Shown here: positions 44,205-57,000 of the stretch, piece by piece | Position numbering within the stretch: position 1 is the first letter of the stretch | Layout: each line of letters opens with the position of its first letter | Source of the DNA: Limnoperna fortunei | Taxonomy: Eukaryota > Mollusca > Bivalvia > Mytilida > Modiolidae | DNA length: 64,000 bases | Assembly (NCBI GenBank): GCA_944474755.1 | Contig: OX104120.1 | Location: 20,058,492-20,122,491 of the forward strand | Direction: 5' to 3' | Notes under the pieces: generated by a model | The model's database searches: none | What the model was told of the DNA's origin: nothing | What the model saw: the letters and a program-made list of their open reading frames with translations, nothing else | Made by a program: the position numbers and the translations under genes

Positions 44205-45072
44205 TTATATGTGTATTTCGTCTGCTATCTCGCTCGTCTTTGCCGTTACCTTAATTACACCAAACGATTTAAACATCGCTTCAAGTTCGTCTAGTTCAAC
44301 AGATGGATTTAACGATATGCTGAAATGTCGATGAGAAGATATTATTTCAGTCAGTCTAACTTCTTTATCTGTTATTACCTCTTTTAACTTCTGGCACAAT
44401 AAAAACAATTGTTTACGGGCACCATGTTCGATCATGAAATCTAAATCAGCTTTTATACGTTTTATTTCATCTGCAAATGAATTTAATGCATCGATTTCAC
44501 TGTTTAAGCGAGATACGACATTGTCTTTAGTGCTTTGTAACTGCGAAAGAATGACCTGCTCTAAATTGTTCAGATGGCCAATGACCTTTGACTTAATCTG
44601 TGCTACTGCTACTTTTACAGACTCGTCTTGCTTTATATGATTTACGTTTTTTCTTAGACCATTCTCTACGTTCTGTACGGTCAATAGAATTCTTTCAATT
44701 GCTCCTGATACTGAATCGAAAGATGAAAAGTTTTGTATGGTCAGAGAAGCATCATCTAACGGGAGAACATCCTCGCAGCTCCGGTGAGCCTTTGGAATAC
44801 ATGCCCTACAGCAAACGATGGTGTGTGTATTACAATAATAGGCAACCTCAATCTGTGGATGATTGTAACAAAATTGTTGAACAATTACTGAAGCTGCTGC
44901 AACAGTTTTCATAGTTTCTTTGACTATGGTTTTGTGGGACATTGTTATTTTGTTCAAACTATGAGCTGTATCACAGACAGGGCAAAGTGGTTCATCACAA
45001 TCTAAACACCAACTAGAGGATATGGACTCCTTTTTTCCTCGCAAGCAAGGTGCACATAGATCGTTTACATTA
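44205..45072 (-). CDS. Fusion gene exon 11: TRIM-like B-box 1, B-box 2 and coiled coil
   Basis: The acceptor ttattgcag precedes base 45072, and the exon runs to TAA at 44207-44205. B-box 1 ligands are Cys412, Cys415, Cys428, Cys431, Cys436, Cys439, His443 and His452. B-box 2 shows Cys474, His477, Cys486, His489, Cys494, Cys497 and His502. A long helical stretch (about 530-640) follows with heptad-like spacing ([20 protein letters not shown]), as in TRIM and TRIM56-like proteins of molluscs. There is no RING in front and no NHL or SPRY behind. The first ATG in this exon is Met450, inside B-box 1, so translation must start in an upstream exon. Confidence 0.88.
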
Positions 45073-48000
45073 CTGCAATAAGAAAAAATAGCTTTACTCA
45101 GTAAAATCAATATAAGAACGTAAAATTGAAGTTTTAAATAAAAGGATCTGGAGGACGTGGACTTGCGTTATTCACTAAGCTCAAAGCCACGGAATACTTG
45201 AAAAATTGCTGAAAGTGACATTAAACACTGCGCAATGAAGCAAACAAATAAACAAACATAAAAGTGCTTCCATTCCTGCAATAAACAAACGGCTTGATTA
45301 AAATGAAAACACATAAGATCGTTATATTGACGTCATAAAGGATACGGACTGATGGTTAATGTTAAATTATAGACGAGGAGTGGCAATCTCGAAACACATT
45401 AACTACATTTTTTCGCAGTCAGCCTTCCATATTATATAACCTGATGAATCCCCTCCCCAACCAGAAGGTCTCTACTATTCGGTTTACGATTTCAAAATAA
45501 TTATGATGATTCTAGTTTTGAAACAAAGTATAAGTTTTGAAATCGTTTCTTCATTATACAGACGAGATAACGACAAGAGTTTATGTTGCAATAGTGTTAT
45601 TAAAGGACTCGTTTTAAAGTCATTTAACATGTTTAAAACTAGTAAATATGGATGCTAGAATATCCGATTCTCTTAAGTTGATTTATGTATGTGACTAAAT
45701 TCCTTATAGTTCTATATTATGTACTTTTTCGCTTAAAGGTGAATTGGAACTCTGCTATATTTATCAACTGAGAGGCGATATTGATGCATTTTATCGACGT
45801 ATTCTTGTTTGTACAAATAAATAACGAATGGGTGACGTTTTCTTCTAATAGGATTGAATAAGGGTAATGGAATATTTAAATTGTACCTTTGCATAATATC
45901 TAATTCGTTCTGCATTTTTGTCCTTGCTTGTAGTTCCATTTTGTGTATGGTTTTCTTAACGTTGTCGTCTGCGTGAAGCTCTGTTTGTATAGCTGTCTCC
46001 AATTCAGCTTCTCGTCTTTAAACATTGCACAAGGTTAACAAAGAGATACTACAAGGAGTGAACTTGTTTATTTTTCCAATAAAATATGTTTTTAAAATTT
46101 TTGTTTGTAAACATGTGTAATGATAAATATTAGTAATATTAAAAATGTGTTTATAGTATGTTTAAAGTTGAAGATTCTTTGAAAAAACAACTAAAAAATC
46201 TAACAATAATTAACATAGCTTACGTTTGTGTTATATATAATTCTTCTCTCTTTTTTGTCTCTACGTCTAATAAATCAGTTTTGTTTAAGGTCATGTTAAT
46301 TGTGTTTTCGTTTGCTACTTCATATTCTTCATTTTGTACTTCTGTCTGCTGTTCCTCTTCTCTTCTATAAATATTGTACTATATCATATAACCAGTATAA
46401 ATACTTTTATACGCAACTATACTGAATTTAATTTCAAGGACTTAGGTTGCGATATTACGACATCCATTTACTTTAATCAAGGGTATACACTGCCGATTCA
46501 TATTCCGCAAAATATGAAAGGTTTTAATTATGTCAGTGCATAAGTGAAGGAAATGACATTATAATGTTTAAGATCAACAAGTTACACTATACTTGCGTTT
46601 TGAAAGTCTAGAAGTATCCGCTTTGAAAAAATCATAGATCAAAACGATTTTAATAATTAGCTCCTTTGTTTAAATAGGTTATCTCGTAGAAGGCGTGTAT
46701 ATATAATACGTGTGAAAGGTAAATTTCACCATCCGACCAAGGGCATTAGGTTGTCGGTTTAGGACGTTAAAAACTCCCCAAAATCAGGTAAATATCAGAT
46801 ATTTTGTATGATGCTTTTGAGTAAATGAGGTTGAATTCCTTTCTAATTTGAAATTCATGCATTTATCGATAAGTCGGTGTTCATAATTCATAACTGAAGA
46901 AAGACTCGATTGGACTTGATTTTTTATAACGTGGAAAAATGAATAATTAGTATTGTACCTTTGTTTAATGTCCGATTCTTCTTTTGTCTTTGTATGTGCA
47001 TTAAAGAAATCCATTTTGTCTATTGTTTTAATGGTGTTTTCGTCTCCGTGAAATTCGGGTTTAATGTCGGTTTCCAGTTCCGCTTCCCTATAAATTGTGT
47101 TATAGAAATAGATATTGTCAATCAGATTTTAATCTCAAAGGACAAACACGTTTTTAAACTTACAACTATAATATGTTTATATATATTAAAATATATTTTG
47201 TGAAATCCAATTTTACATGCGTATAAATAAATGACTAATAATGAACATGTTTGTGTTATGTGTAAAACTGTTAACTTTGTTTGTTGAGGAAAAAACCTAA
47301 ACATTTTGTCCATAAATCCTTTTAAAGTTCTTGTTATTATAAGTATTGTTTACGTTAGTTTGATATTTAAATCTTCTTTTTTGTCATCGTAGTGTTTTCG
47401 CTTGGTTCTTAATAACTATCATTTTCCTTTCTAAAAATATTGTACTAAGTAATATAGTAAATGTAATTACTTTGAACGTAATATAAAATACAAATTTAAA
47501 GACATATATGTAACTCATTACCACGACTTAGCTAATTAAATGAGGAATCCGGGATTAGACGCAGAAAATGTAAAAGTTTTCCGTAAATTTGTCTATTAAA
47601 TTTCAATTCGATGTTCGTGATAAACTAATAATCTTCAGAAAGTTAGATGTCTCAGATACAAATGGGCGCTGTACGACATAATTTTAGCGGGGTAATTTGA
47701 GAATCATTCATGCGAGATTAAGTTCCAATTGGCCTTGTGGTTTCAAAACAGAGTAAAAAAGCTGCTCCAAGTGATGTCAATAGCTTAAATGAGCCGTCGG
47801 AACAGCCGAGCAGAAAATAAAAAGGTTTAAGTTCCTTTGAATAAATAAACATTTTCTAATTAATAGGTTACTTTTTGTTAGTTGTTAAATCTTCTTTGTT
47901 TTCTGTCATTACTTCCAATGAATATGTTTTATTGATTGTCTTCGTTTTTTTCTCTCTCTTTCTTTGATACAGTCGTTCTTGTATTGCTGTCTTTCTGTTT

Positions 48001-51000
48001 TCTCGTCGTCTATAATAAGTTTTAATGATATTGTTTTAAGGTGACTTCAAATGAAAGGTGAATTCAAATTGATGTGAATGTTTACGGTAGATTTGAAACT
48101 TGGTCTTTCCTCTCGTTCGTTACTCTAGACCATAAGTAACACGTCAGCTGTCACATGCTAATTTTGATGAGCACATTTTTAAAACTGGGCTCCACGGTGC
48201 CGGCCATAGTGAACTGATGAACAGCACCAAAAAGGCAAATTATTAGAGAATATTTTAGATGCATATCTACAGTATAGACATAGAAATAGAAAACTTTATT
48301 TTGATCCGGCATGGTAAAAACAAATAAACATTATGAGCTTTTTATCGAACTAACCGATTATTAAAATTCAATCTGAAAATCTGACGGAATGCTGAATATT
48401 TGATCAGAATCCAGTGAACATTTTCGGTTGCTTTTCGCCTACTATTACTGAACAGAAGATTGAAACATGAAAGGTGTACGACGAAAATTAGAAATTTTTC
48501 TAAGTAAAATTTACTTTTATTAAATAAATACTTACCACTATAAATTCTGAGATACTCCCCTAGCGACCTTGACACAGTAGGAAGATAAACAATAATTCTT
48601 GAGATATCTCCTTAAACCGGATATCCTATCTCTAATACCCAATTTACCTCATTCCATTTCCCTAAGACTAGGGGATGAAGGGGAGGCAGGGTGGGACCTA
48701 TAATTTATAGTGGTAAGTATTTATTTAATAAAAGTAAATTTTACTTAGAAAAATTTCTAATTTTATATCAATAAATAGCTTACCACTATAAATTCTGAGA
48801 AACTCAGAATCTAACAGACAGCTGAATCCCCTGATTTCTTGGAAACCAAAGGAAAATTAATTTGTTGAGCTGCCACTATAGGTCCAAGAGAAAAAAGTTT
48901 GCCTGCTTAGGCAGACATAAACATCAGGTAAAAAGAGGTGAGAGAATTTCGACACCTCCAAAAAAACCTGAAGATAAAACTTCAGAAATAGAAGTTGAAT
49001 TAGGAAGAACCCAGGCGGCAGCAAGGGATCTAACTTCATGATTTTAACAGAGTTTCGGGTAAGAAGTTCTACTCCCCAAGACTCATAAGTTAACAAAAAA
49101 ACAAAAAATAGCTCGACATATCCAAGAAGAAATCATCTTGGCAGAGATGTCAGAAATACCCATTTTTAAGGGAAGAAAAAACCGAGTATTGCTGACAGAA
49201 AGAGTATTCCTAGTTCAGTCAAAATAAGTACTAAATATTCTGACTAGAAAGAGAAACTTAGAAGAAGCAGCATCCGGCTGGAATACAGATGGGTCCTGCC
49301 CCTCTATCTGGAATCAGATTCTTACCCAAGAAAGAAGCATCTGTTTGAAAAATAACAGAAGACTTATTTCTAGCAAAACAGACAAGAATCTGAGACAGAC
49401 AAAGCATGAATCTCTTCTTCTACCGGAAGCTAAAGCAAGCAAAAAGCAACATTTATAGGCAAACGTAGGTCCACTTACTCTGCTGGCTCAAAAGGAGTGG
49501 AATTTAAGGCAGTTAGGACCAATCCTAAATCCCACTGAGGAACTAACTTACTTGTTTAGGTCTATCTAAACTAAAGTTCCTTACTAATAAAAAAAAATTC
49601 GTTATTACTAAAATCTGAGCCACTAAGAAGAGAAAAAACTCTTAAATATAGCAGACCTGTAACCTTTGTTAGACGAAGGTACCAATTTTCAACCACAAAG
49701 AGGAAAACTAGGAAGTCTGCTAATTGCTGAACAGTGACATGGACATGATCAATTCCTGTCCACTACACCAATCACAGAAGATAGACCACTTGGCATCATA
49801 AATGATGCCTGCGGACTCTCTAACTGATCTAGAGATGTGTGAGGCTGCTCCATCAGAAAAGCCTTTCTGTCTGAGACCATCCCTGATAGTAACCAGTATA
49901 ACTATGCAGAGACTCAGGGTTGGGGTGTACCACTTTTCCTCTGAATTGAGATAGTAGATCTCTTCTCAGAGGAGACAAAGAGGTCTGGCACAAGACAGAT
50001 GCAGCTAGTTTTGGCCAAGCTGGCGCAAAAAGAATGATCTTGCAGTCCTCGACTCTGATCTTGCTAGGACCTGGTGAAGAAATCTGAATGGAGGGAATGC
50101 ATAGGTAAACATTCCTGACCAAGACAGGGACATAGTGTCCACTGCAAATGCCATGGGATCTAGTACTGGAGAAACAAGTTTCCAGCTTGAGATTTAGACT
50201 GGTAGCAAAAAGGTCCAGAAGAGGACGGTCCCAATAGAGAACAATGGAGTTGAGGAGTACTTTGAGTAATTCCCACTCCGTGTTCACCTGAGAAATAGAC
50301 CTAGTCAGGAAATCCGTTAGGACATTGAATGTCCCTGGACTATATCTGACTATCAGTACTATGTTCTAGTGAAGACAAGGAAGTAAAATTTCCTTGCATA
50401 GAAGAAAAAGAGCATGGTAGTGAGTTCCTCCCTGATTTCTCAGGTAGGCCACTACTGAAGTATTGCTAGTACTAATGTTTTTGAGACTTAAGTGCTAACA
50501 GAACTGCTCTCATCTCTAGGAGATTTATGTGTTCCTGCTGGTGAGCAAGTGACCACACTCCTGGAATTTACCTCCCTTCTAGAAAGGCTTCCAAACCTAG
50601 GAGAGAAGCATCTGTGTACATGGTTAAGGAGGATATTGGTTGAGCCAATTCAACTCCCTTTAAAACATAATACCTGTGAATCTACCAATCTGGGTGAGAA
50701 AATACCACTGGAAGAATAGGGACTGCTGCTTCCCAATCTTCTGAGGTTGCTTCCCAGTGTTCTTGGAGAAAGGAGAGGCCGAATGTGAAGATGTCCCAAG
50801 GGGACCACATCAGCCAGAGAGTTCAGAAATCCCAGAAGTTGGGAGAACTGTCGAACAGTAACTGACGAACAGTTGTGGTCATCTGAATTCTCTGACACAG
50901 AGACAAACTTTTCCTCTGGAGGAAAAAATCAGTCTGAGGTCTGTCCTGTAAAGTTCCCCCAAGAACAGAAAACTCTGAGAAGGAAGAAACTCTGACTTCT

Positions 51001-54000
51001 TCCAAGATATGAGAAAATCCATATCCAGTAGAAGTGACAAGAGGTGAGTGTACTGAGAAAGAAATTCTGGGCTGAATTCTTTCAGCATAAAATCATCCAG
51101 ATAAGAGTGAATCTGAAAAGACAGGCTATGTAGAATAGCTACAACTGTCTGAATACTCTGGTGAAAACCCGAGAAGCTATTGCTAGGCCCAAAAGGGAGG
51201 GCCAGAAATTGGAAAACCTTGATGTTCCAAACGAAACGTAGGTATTTCCTATAGGCAAAAGCTATTGGAATGTGGAAGTACACATTCGCGAGTCTGGTAT
51301 TCCACATACCTGGAAGAATGCATAACCTGATGGATCTGTTGATCTCCATTTAGAAATGGAGAACAGAAAGGTAAGTATTCAGAATAGACAGATCTATAAC
51401 ATGCCTCATCCCCCCCCCGTTTTCTTGGGAACCAAGAAAAGATGAGAATAAAAAACCTGGAGTCAACTGATAAGAAGGAAGTTCTTCTATTACTCCTTAC
51501 AGTAAAAGAGTCTGAACTTCTTCTAACAGAAGAAGGAATTTTTCCTTGTCTTAAGTCCGAAACATAGGAATCTGACTTGCTGACAAAGAAAGAAGTTCCA
51601 GAAACACTAGAACCAATACCCCCGAATTACTGACAGTGCCCAAACATCTGTGGTGATCTATTCCCACTGATGTAGAAAAAGGGTAAAACTTTCTCCCACT
51701 GGTATTGAAGGAAGGGGAACAAGAAAAACTGTTCCTCTCCTTCGGGAGAAGTCAGTAAAAACGAGGGGGCAACAACCTATTTACGAGGGCCAGTCTTCCT
51801 GTTTCCTTTAAAACCTTTAGAAGGTTTTTTAGGACCAGATGAAATAGTGACATAGGTCACATTTCTTCTATAATAAGAAGCTGACTGGTTAAACAAGGAG
51901 ACAGTAGCAGACCTCTTACCATAGTCAATTGAACCTTGACTTTGAGTGGTGTGGGGTCTTGGCCATCTCCTGCACCCTCTGTAAAGGTAAACCAAAAGAA
52001 CTTGTCTGAGAGAGGTGACCTAAGTAAAAAATCATGAAGACTTTCACTTACAGAAGATTTCTCTAGAATTTCCCGCCTTTAGAAAGGGTGAAATTTTCGA
52101 GAGTGCCCATGAAAAGGAACTGAGAAGAACCAAGGGCCTGGTCAACCTGTAAAAGGAGCGTTTTGACTTCCGACATATCTGTCTTGAAGTAAAGCACCTA
52201 CTGCTGATAATAAAAATTCAGCAGAACTCAGAACAAAAGAGATGCTACTAAGTAGATTTTCTAATTTTACCCAAAGAAACTGGGAAAATCTAAAACCATC
52301 TACAGATTATCCCATAGTAACTGTGCCAAGGACTTGTCACAGACCGGGGCTGTCTTCCTGATAGAGGAGTCATGAACTTCATAGTCCTTGCTCCTGAATC
52401 TACCTGGAAAAGAAGTAGCACCAAAGCCTGCAAAAGAAGACCCCTGAGCAGTCTTATCAAACAATTTGTTATCGAGACAGTCGTTAACAAGCTGAATAGC
52501 TGCAGTAGTGTGATTAGATTCTGCACAGTTTTCTTAGGTCTTGGAAGAGATGGACAATGAACATGGGCAACATCTCTTTGAAGAGAATACACCCTAGCTC
52601 TGAGTTGGTCTTTAGAAGACACAACAGAGTCCTCTACCTCCGATTCCCTAGGGGAACAAAACCTGTAAAGACAGGTAAGACCTAAATGAAGAAACTGCTC
52701 TAACTGGGATGTGGGCAACAGGAGTCTCTTCATTTTCCACATTTTCCCCAAGGAAGTCAGCTTCCTGTCTACGTGGGGCCATGGAAATGATGTCAGACTC
52801 TTAACCTTTTGAGGAGAAGAGAAGGAGACCCCATTGCCCACTGAAACTAAACTAGAAATTGCACCCAATTCCTCCATCATAGATTAAAAAATCAGCCAAG
52901 GCCTCCTTAAACCCAGAAACCAAGGAAATAGCTCAGAGTTCTGAGACATAGCTGAAGAATTTGGGGCTCTAAAGGAATCCTGCCCACCAAAAGCTGGCTG
53001 AGGCCAGTAAAGATAGGGATATATACCCTGTCCCTGACAGGATAGGTGTGGAAGAACGCAAGGAGGCTGAGGAAAAGCCTGATACTGAGTGTAAAGTGTA
53101 CTAGGTACACTAAAACCACTAGTGCAGACTGGCGATGCAGAGCTCAAATGCATGGCTGAACCTGAGGCGGAGAAATGCAGAACCTGCGGGTAACAGTAGA
53201 CAGTGTGGGTATCCCGACAGATCTTGGTCCACCAGGAGCTGGGTCCTGACTAAGACCCCCGCTCCTCAAACTTGTAACTGATGTTACAAGACTAGAAGAG
53301 GAGACGGGTGTTGGAATACCCACATGGGGATTGGGGCAAGACCCATCCCAAAAGCAGTCTGTACCTGTTATGACACTCGTTAAAAGTACTCCGACCTTCA
53401 GTTTCATTTATATATATGTTGGTAAAATCATAATAATACAAATCTTACCTGACCATAATATACAAAAACAATACAAATAATTCAAATAATCAAGAAATAT
53501 TGCTATAAATCAACAAATAAACTTTCCTTCCAATATAACTAGCTAAGCTATAAAAAAACGTGCCAAGTTGTCGCAGCAGGAAATGGAATGAGGTAAATTG
53601 GGTATTAGAGATAGGATATCCGGTTTAAGGGGATATCTCAAGAATTATTGTTTATCTTCCTACTGTGTCAAGGTCGCTAGGGGAGTATCTCAGAATTTAT
53701 AGTGGTAAGCTATTTATTGATATAAAATGCGAGATACATAATGAGAACTGTTCACATGACCCATTATATAAGTTGAGATATGAAATAAACCCAAATTAGG
53801 ACTATAAACAAATTTACTTAAATTAGGACGATATAGAAATCTTCCACTAGTCATTAAACAATAATAAAATGTCAGGTTTCAAAATGAATAATACTTACAT
53901 CGGTACAAATGGAGTTTGCACCAATTTTTGATCTTTATATGCTTCAAACTCAACTACCTTTAAAAAGGATGTAATGTATTAAATATTCTCAATGTTGCCG

Positions 54001-57000
54001 TTTTAGATTGATTGATGTTAAACGAACAGTGTAGAATTTTTCAACTGTAAGTTTGATTAGTTATAAAGCTAAGAGAAGGTAACACACGAGGCCAAGAGAT
54101 GTGTAAATGCGTAGTTAGTTTCAAATGAAAGTAGATGCAAATACGGGATATGGTCAGATATAATAACCTTACTGCAAGGCAGCTTAAAAATCCTTATAAA
54201 GATACAAGGCTGCTTGGTTTATAAACAACTAAGAGAACAGTTAGCTAGGTTTGTTAGTACTAGAAGTAGTTGTCAACTAAGTAGCAATAAAACTAATATA
54301 AGAAAAACAAGATAGATGAAAAATATTATCTGTAGTGATAAATGATAGATGTTAATCATACAATCAAAGTTTATATGTGATAAAAATAATTGCACAACTT
54401 TTATCACTAGACGTCTCAAAGAAACTAATAGCAACTTGTTAATGGGTATACAGTTATTTAATATATAGTCAGGCAATAGACCAGAAAGTTTTAGCCAAGA
54501 TTGTTACTCTATTGGCCGAAGCCAACGACTGAGGGCAAGAAATCACTAAGCTGTTCCAAGTACTGAGGAAAATACTTCTGGTCTATTGCCCGACTATGGA
54601 TTAAATATAAAATCCATATGCATTTGCCTTGTACAGAAACAGTAAAATAAAATAATTGTCTTTTAATCTGTTGTACATGTCCGACTTAGTCATAAAATTA
54701 ATTTAACAATTAATCAAAACAAACCTGACCATTATAAAGAGCACTTTCCTCTAATGTAGCACTGAATGTATTCAGTTCTTCAAATGTGTTCAACATATTG
54801 TTGTAAAAATACATCTTTAAACTATTATCTTCGGATATATTGAATGCTATTCGTGTTATTTGCTGAAGTTCAGCTGTAAGCAGGAAAGAAGATGTTTAAG
54901 AGTATATGTTTTTCATTGCTTAAAACAAGATCTAGCACAAAATACGTTAGCTATGAAATGTGTCGCAGATGGTTAGTATTTAGGGACGCCAACGCCAATT
55001 TGAATAAATAAAAACAATTTTATTTCATTTAAATGCTTTATAGAACGTTATCTCCATTTAACCTGTAGTTTTAACCGTGTTTTATTGAACAGTGACATGC
55101 GATCTTTCTAATAAAACGCTTAATTACGTTGACTGTATATTTGTTTGTGATATACAGCCAATGACCGATTGTCGCAAAATTTTTACGTCACAATTGATTT
55201 TTGTCGCTGATCGATTTCAATTCACCCTATTGTGTAATGTGTAGAGGCCCGACATGGGTTTGAATTGTTAAATTTGTTAAAAACGTAAATTATGAACATG
55301 TGTTTAAATATTGACAATAAATAATGTAGAAAAACGATTTTGACAGAAAGAAAACGGAAAATATAACAATGTCTTAAATGAAAAAGACAAGGGTTTATAA
55401 AAATCTTCACAATAAATGTGAGAAAGACAGAATATCACAAACAATCTTTATGAAACAATCTCATAAAAACCGTTACAAACACAGCACGGTAAAAAAACAT
55501 ATTTTTCATATTGAGATGTTTCGTCTAAATAGAGACTTGACTCATCCTATCATTAAATTATAGTGATAATAAATATTAATTGCAAAGAGAATACGCAGAG
55601 GGATTAACACTATTTTGATATTACTATTTCAGCAAAATGTCAGTAGGTTATTGTTTTTTGTTTTAAAAGACGGTATGCATTTTTGATCAATGCTAAAATT
55701 TGCAGCGTAACTTAATAAAAACATGTTTTACACAGTTGTATTGCATGTAGAAAATAAGTCTTACCTATGGTGTCCCCACGACTCATTGATATGAAGACAT
55801 GATCTTTACTAGGATCATTCTTTTGAGCAACGTTCAATTCTAATCGGTAAATCTCTACTCTACAGTGCTTAACGAACGTTCCTTGTTCTATTACGTCACG
55901 CTCTAGTTCAATCTGAAACTCAAAGAAATTGAGAATCTATTCTTTAAACCGTTAGATAATTGAATAATTTCTCTTCTATTACTGTTCTATCTTAGTCCTC
56001 TGAAATGGCTCCCTTTGTATAAAAGCACACAGCAGCTTAAACAGCAGAAAAATAACAGTTATATGAAACATTTACACACGGAGATAACGACAGATGAAAT
56101 GATGAAACAAATTAATTTAGTATTACTACATTTTTTTTAAAGACTGGGACAAATAAAAAAAATGTGTCTTAATTCTACCTGTCCTTCTGAAATGCTATAC
56201 CAGATACATAATTTTTCCCATGCGGTCTCTGGTACCAACTGGTAGTCTAATTCTTCGATCAAATGTTCCTTTAACAATCCTGTATGATCTATAAGATAAA
56301 TGTAAAATGTATCTACCATCCGATTAACTTAAAGATATTATGCAGCTTTAGTTTGCTTTGATGAAACAACACTTTCTAACTCTAAGAAAACTTGGTACCG
56401 CAAGAAAGCAACACTTGAATTAATTGTGTTTTATATAGTCATGTGGACACTGTGAAAAGATAGCAGAAACCCATTCATACACTGCCTTAAGCTCATTCAG
56501 TCATTAATACAATAAAGGTAATGACAAAATACCGAACACAAAGGAAACAGTGAAAAGACAATTCACAAATAAAGAAACTTGCAAACCCGAGAACTAACAA
56601 CCAAAAAATAACGCCGCTACAATAATGGTCCTGTCTTGGTACACGGATTTTGAAAAAATTGTGGGTGTAACTAAGTGGTTAATGGCATGTCAAATCTCTA
56701 TTTTGATTACTGTAGTGTGAGCTGGTGTGTTGAAGAAAAACGTTTTTAAACACCACTCTTCAGTAATAGGTGTATCCAATGATCATCCCAGCCCAAAAAT
56801 ATGTACCGAATTTTATTGAGCTATAGTGGCAGAGTAGGAAGCCGGAGACAACCCCCGACGTTCGGATGAAAACTGGTAATCTTTGTCAATTAAGATTCGA
56901 GTCGAGTACACCATGCCCGCAGTGATACGCGAACCGGACGGGGTTAACAGTACTTTAACTACCTTAACCACGTAGCCCTCGAGACCCATTAAAAATTGCA

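Larger units (their letters stand above)
48484..53728 (-). mobile_element. DIRS-like tyrosine-recombinase retrotransposon, degenerate, in an intron of the fusion gene
   Basis: Inverted termini of at least 130 bp face each other: 48532-48663 is the reverse complement of 53578-53708. Segment 48703-48800 is an internal complementary region. Its first part (48703-48767) is the reverse complement of the outer left end (48484-48550), and its second part (48763-48800) is the reverse complement of the outer right end (53690-53728). This is the DIRS-1 layout, in which such a region templates the circle junction. The minus-strand body carries gag-like, RT, RNase H and tyrosine-recombinase remnants in order, broken by stops and frameshifts. 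Both ends share AAAAT (48484-48488 and 53724-53728) rather than a long target duplication, as expected for recombinase-mediated insertion. Confidence 0.85.

Noticed and set aside
44205..45072. Reading the B-box exon as a stand-alone TRIM gene with its own start
   Set aside because: The upstream in-frame bases before 45072 look intronic (acceptor ttattgcag), and the first ATG in the exon lies inside B-box 1 and would destroy it.
50492..50719. Plus-strand open frame of 75 codons, and similar plus frames at 52372-52560
   Set aside because: Antisense shadows of the DIRS-like gag/RNase H region.
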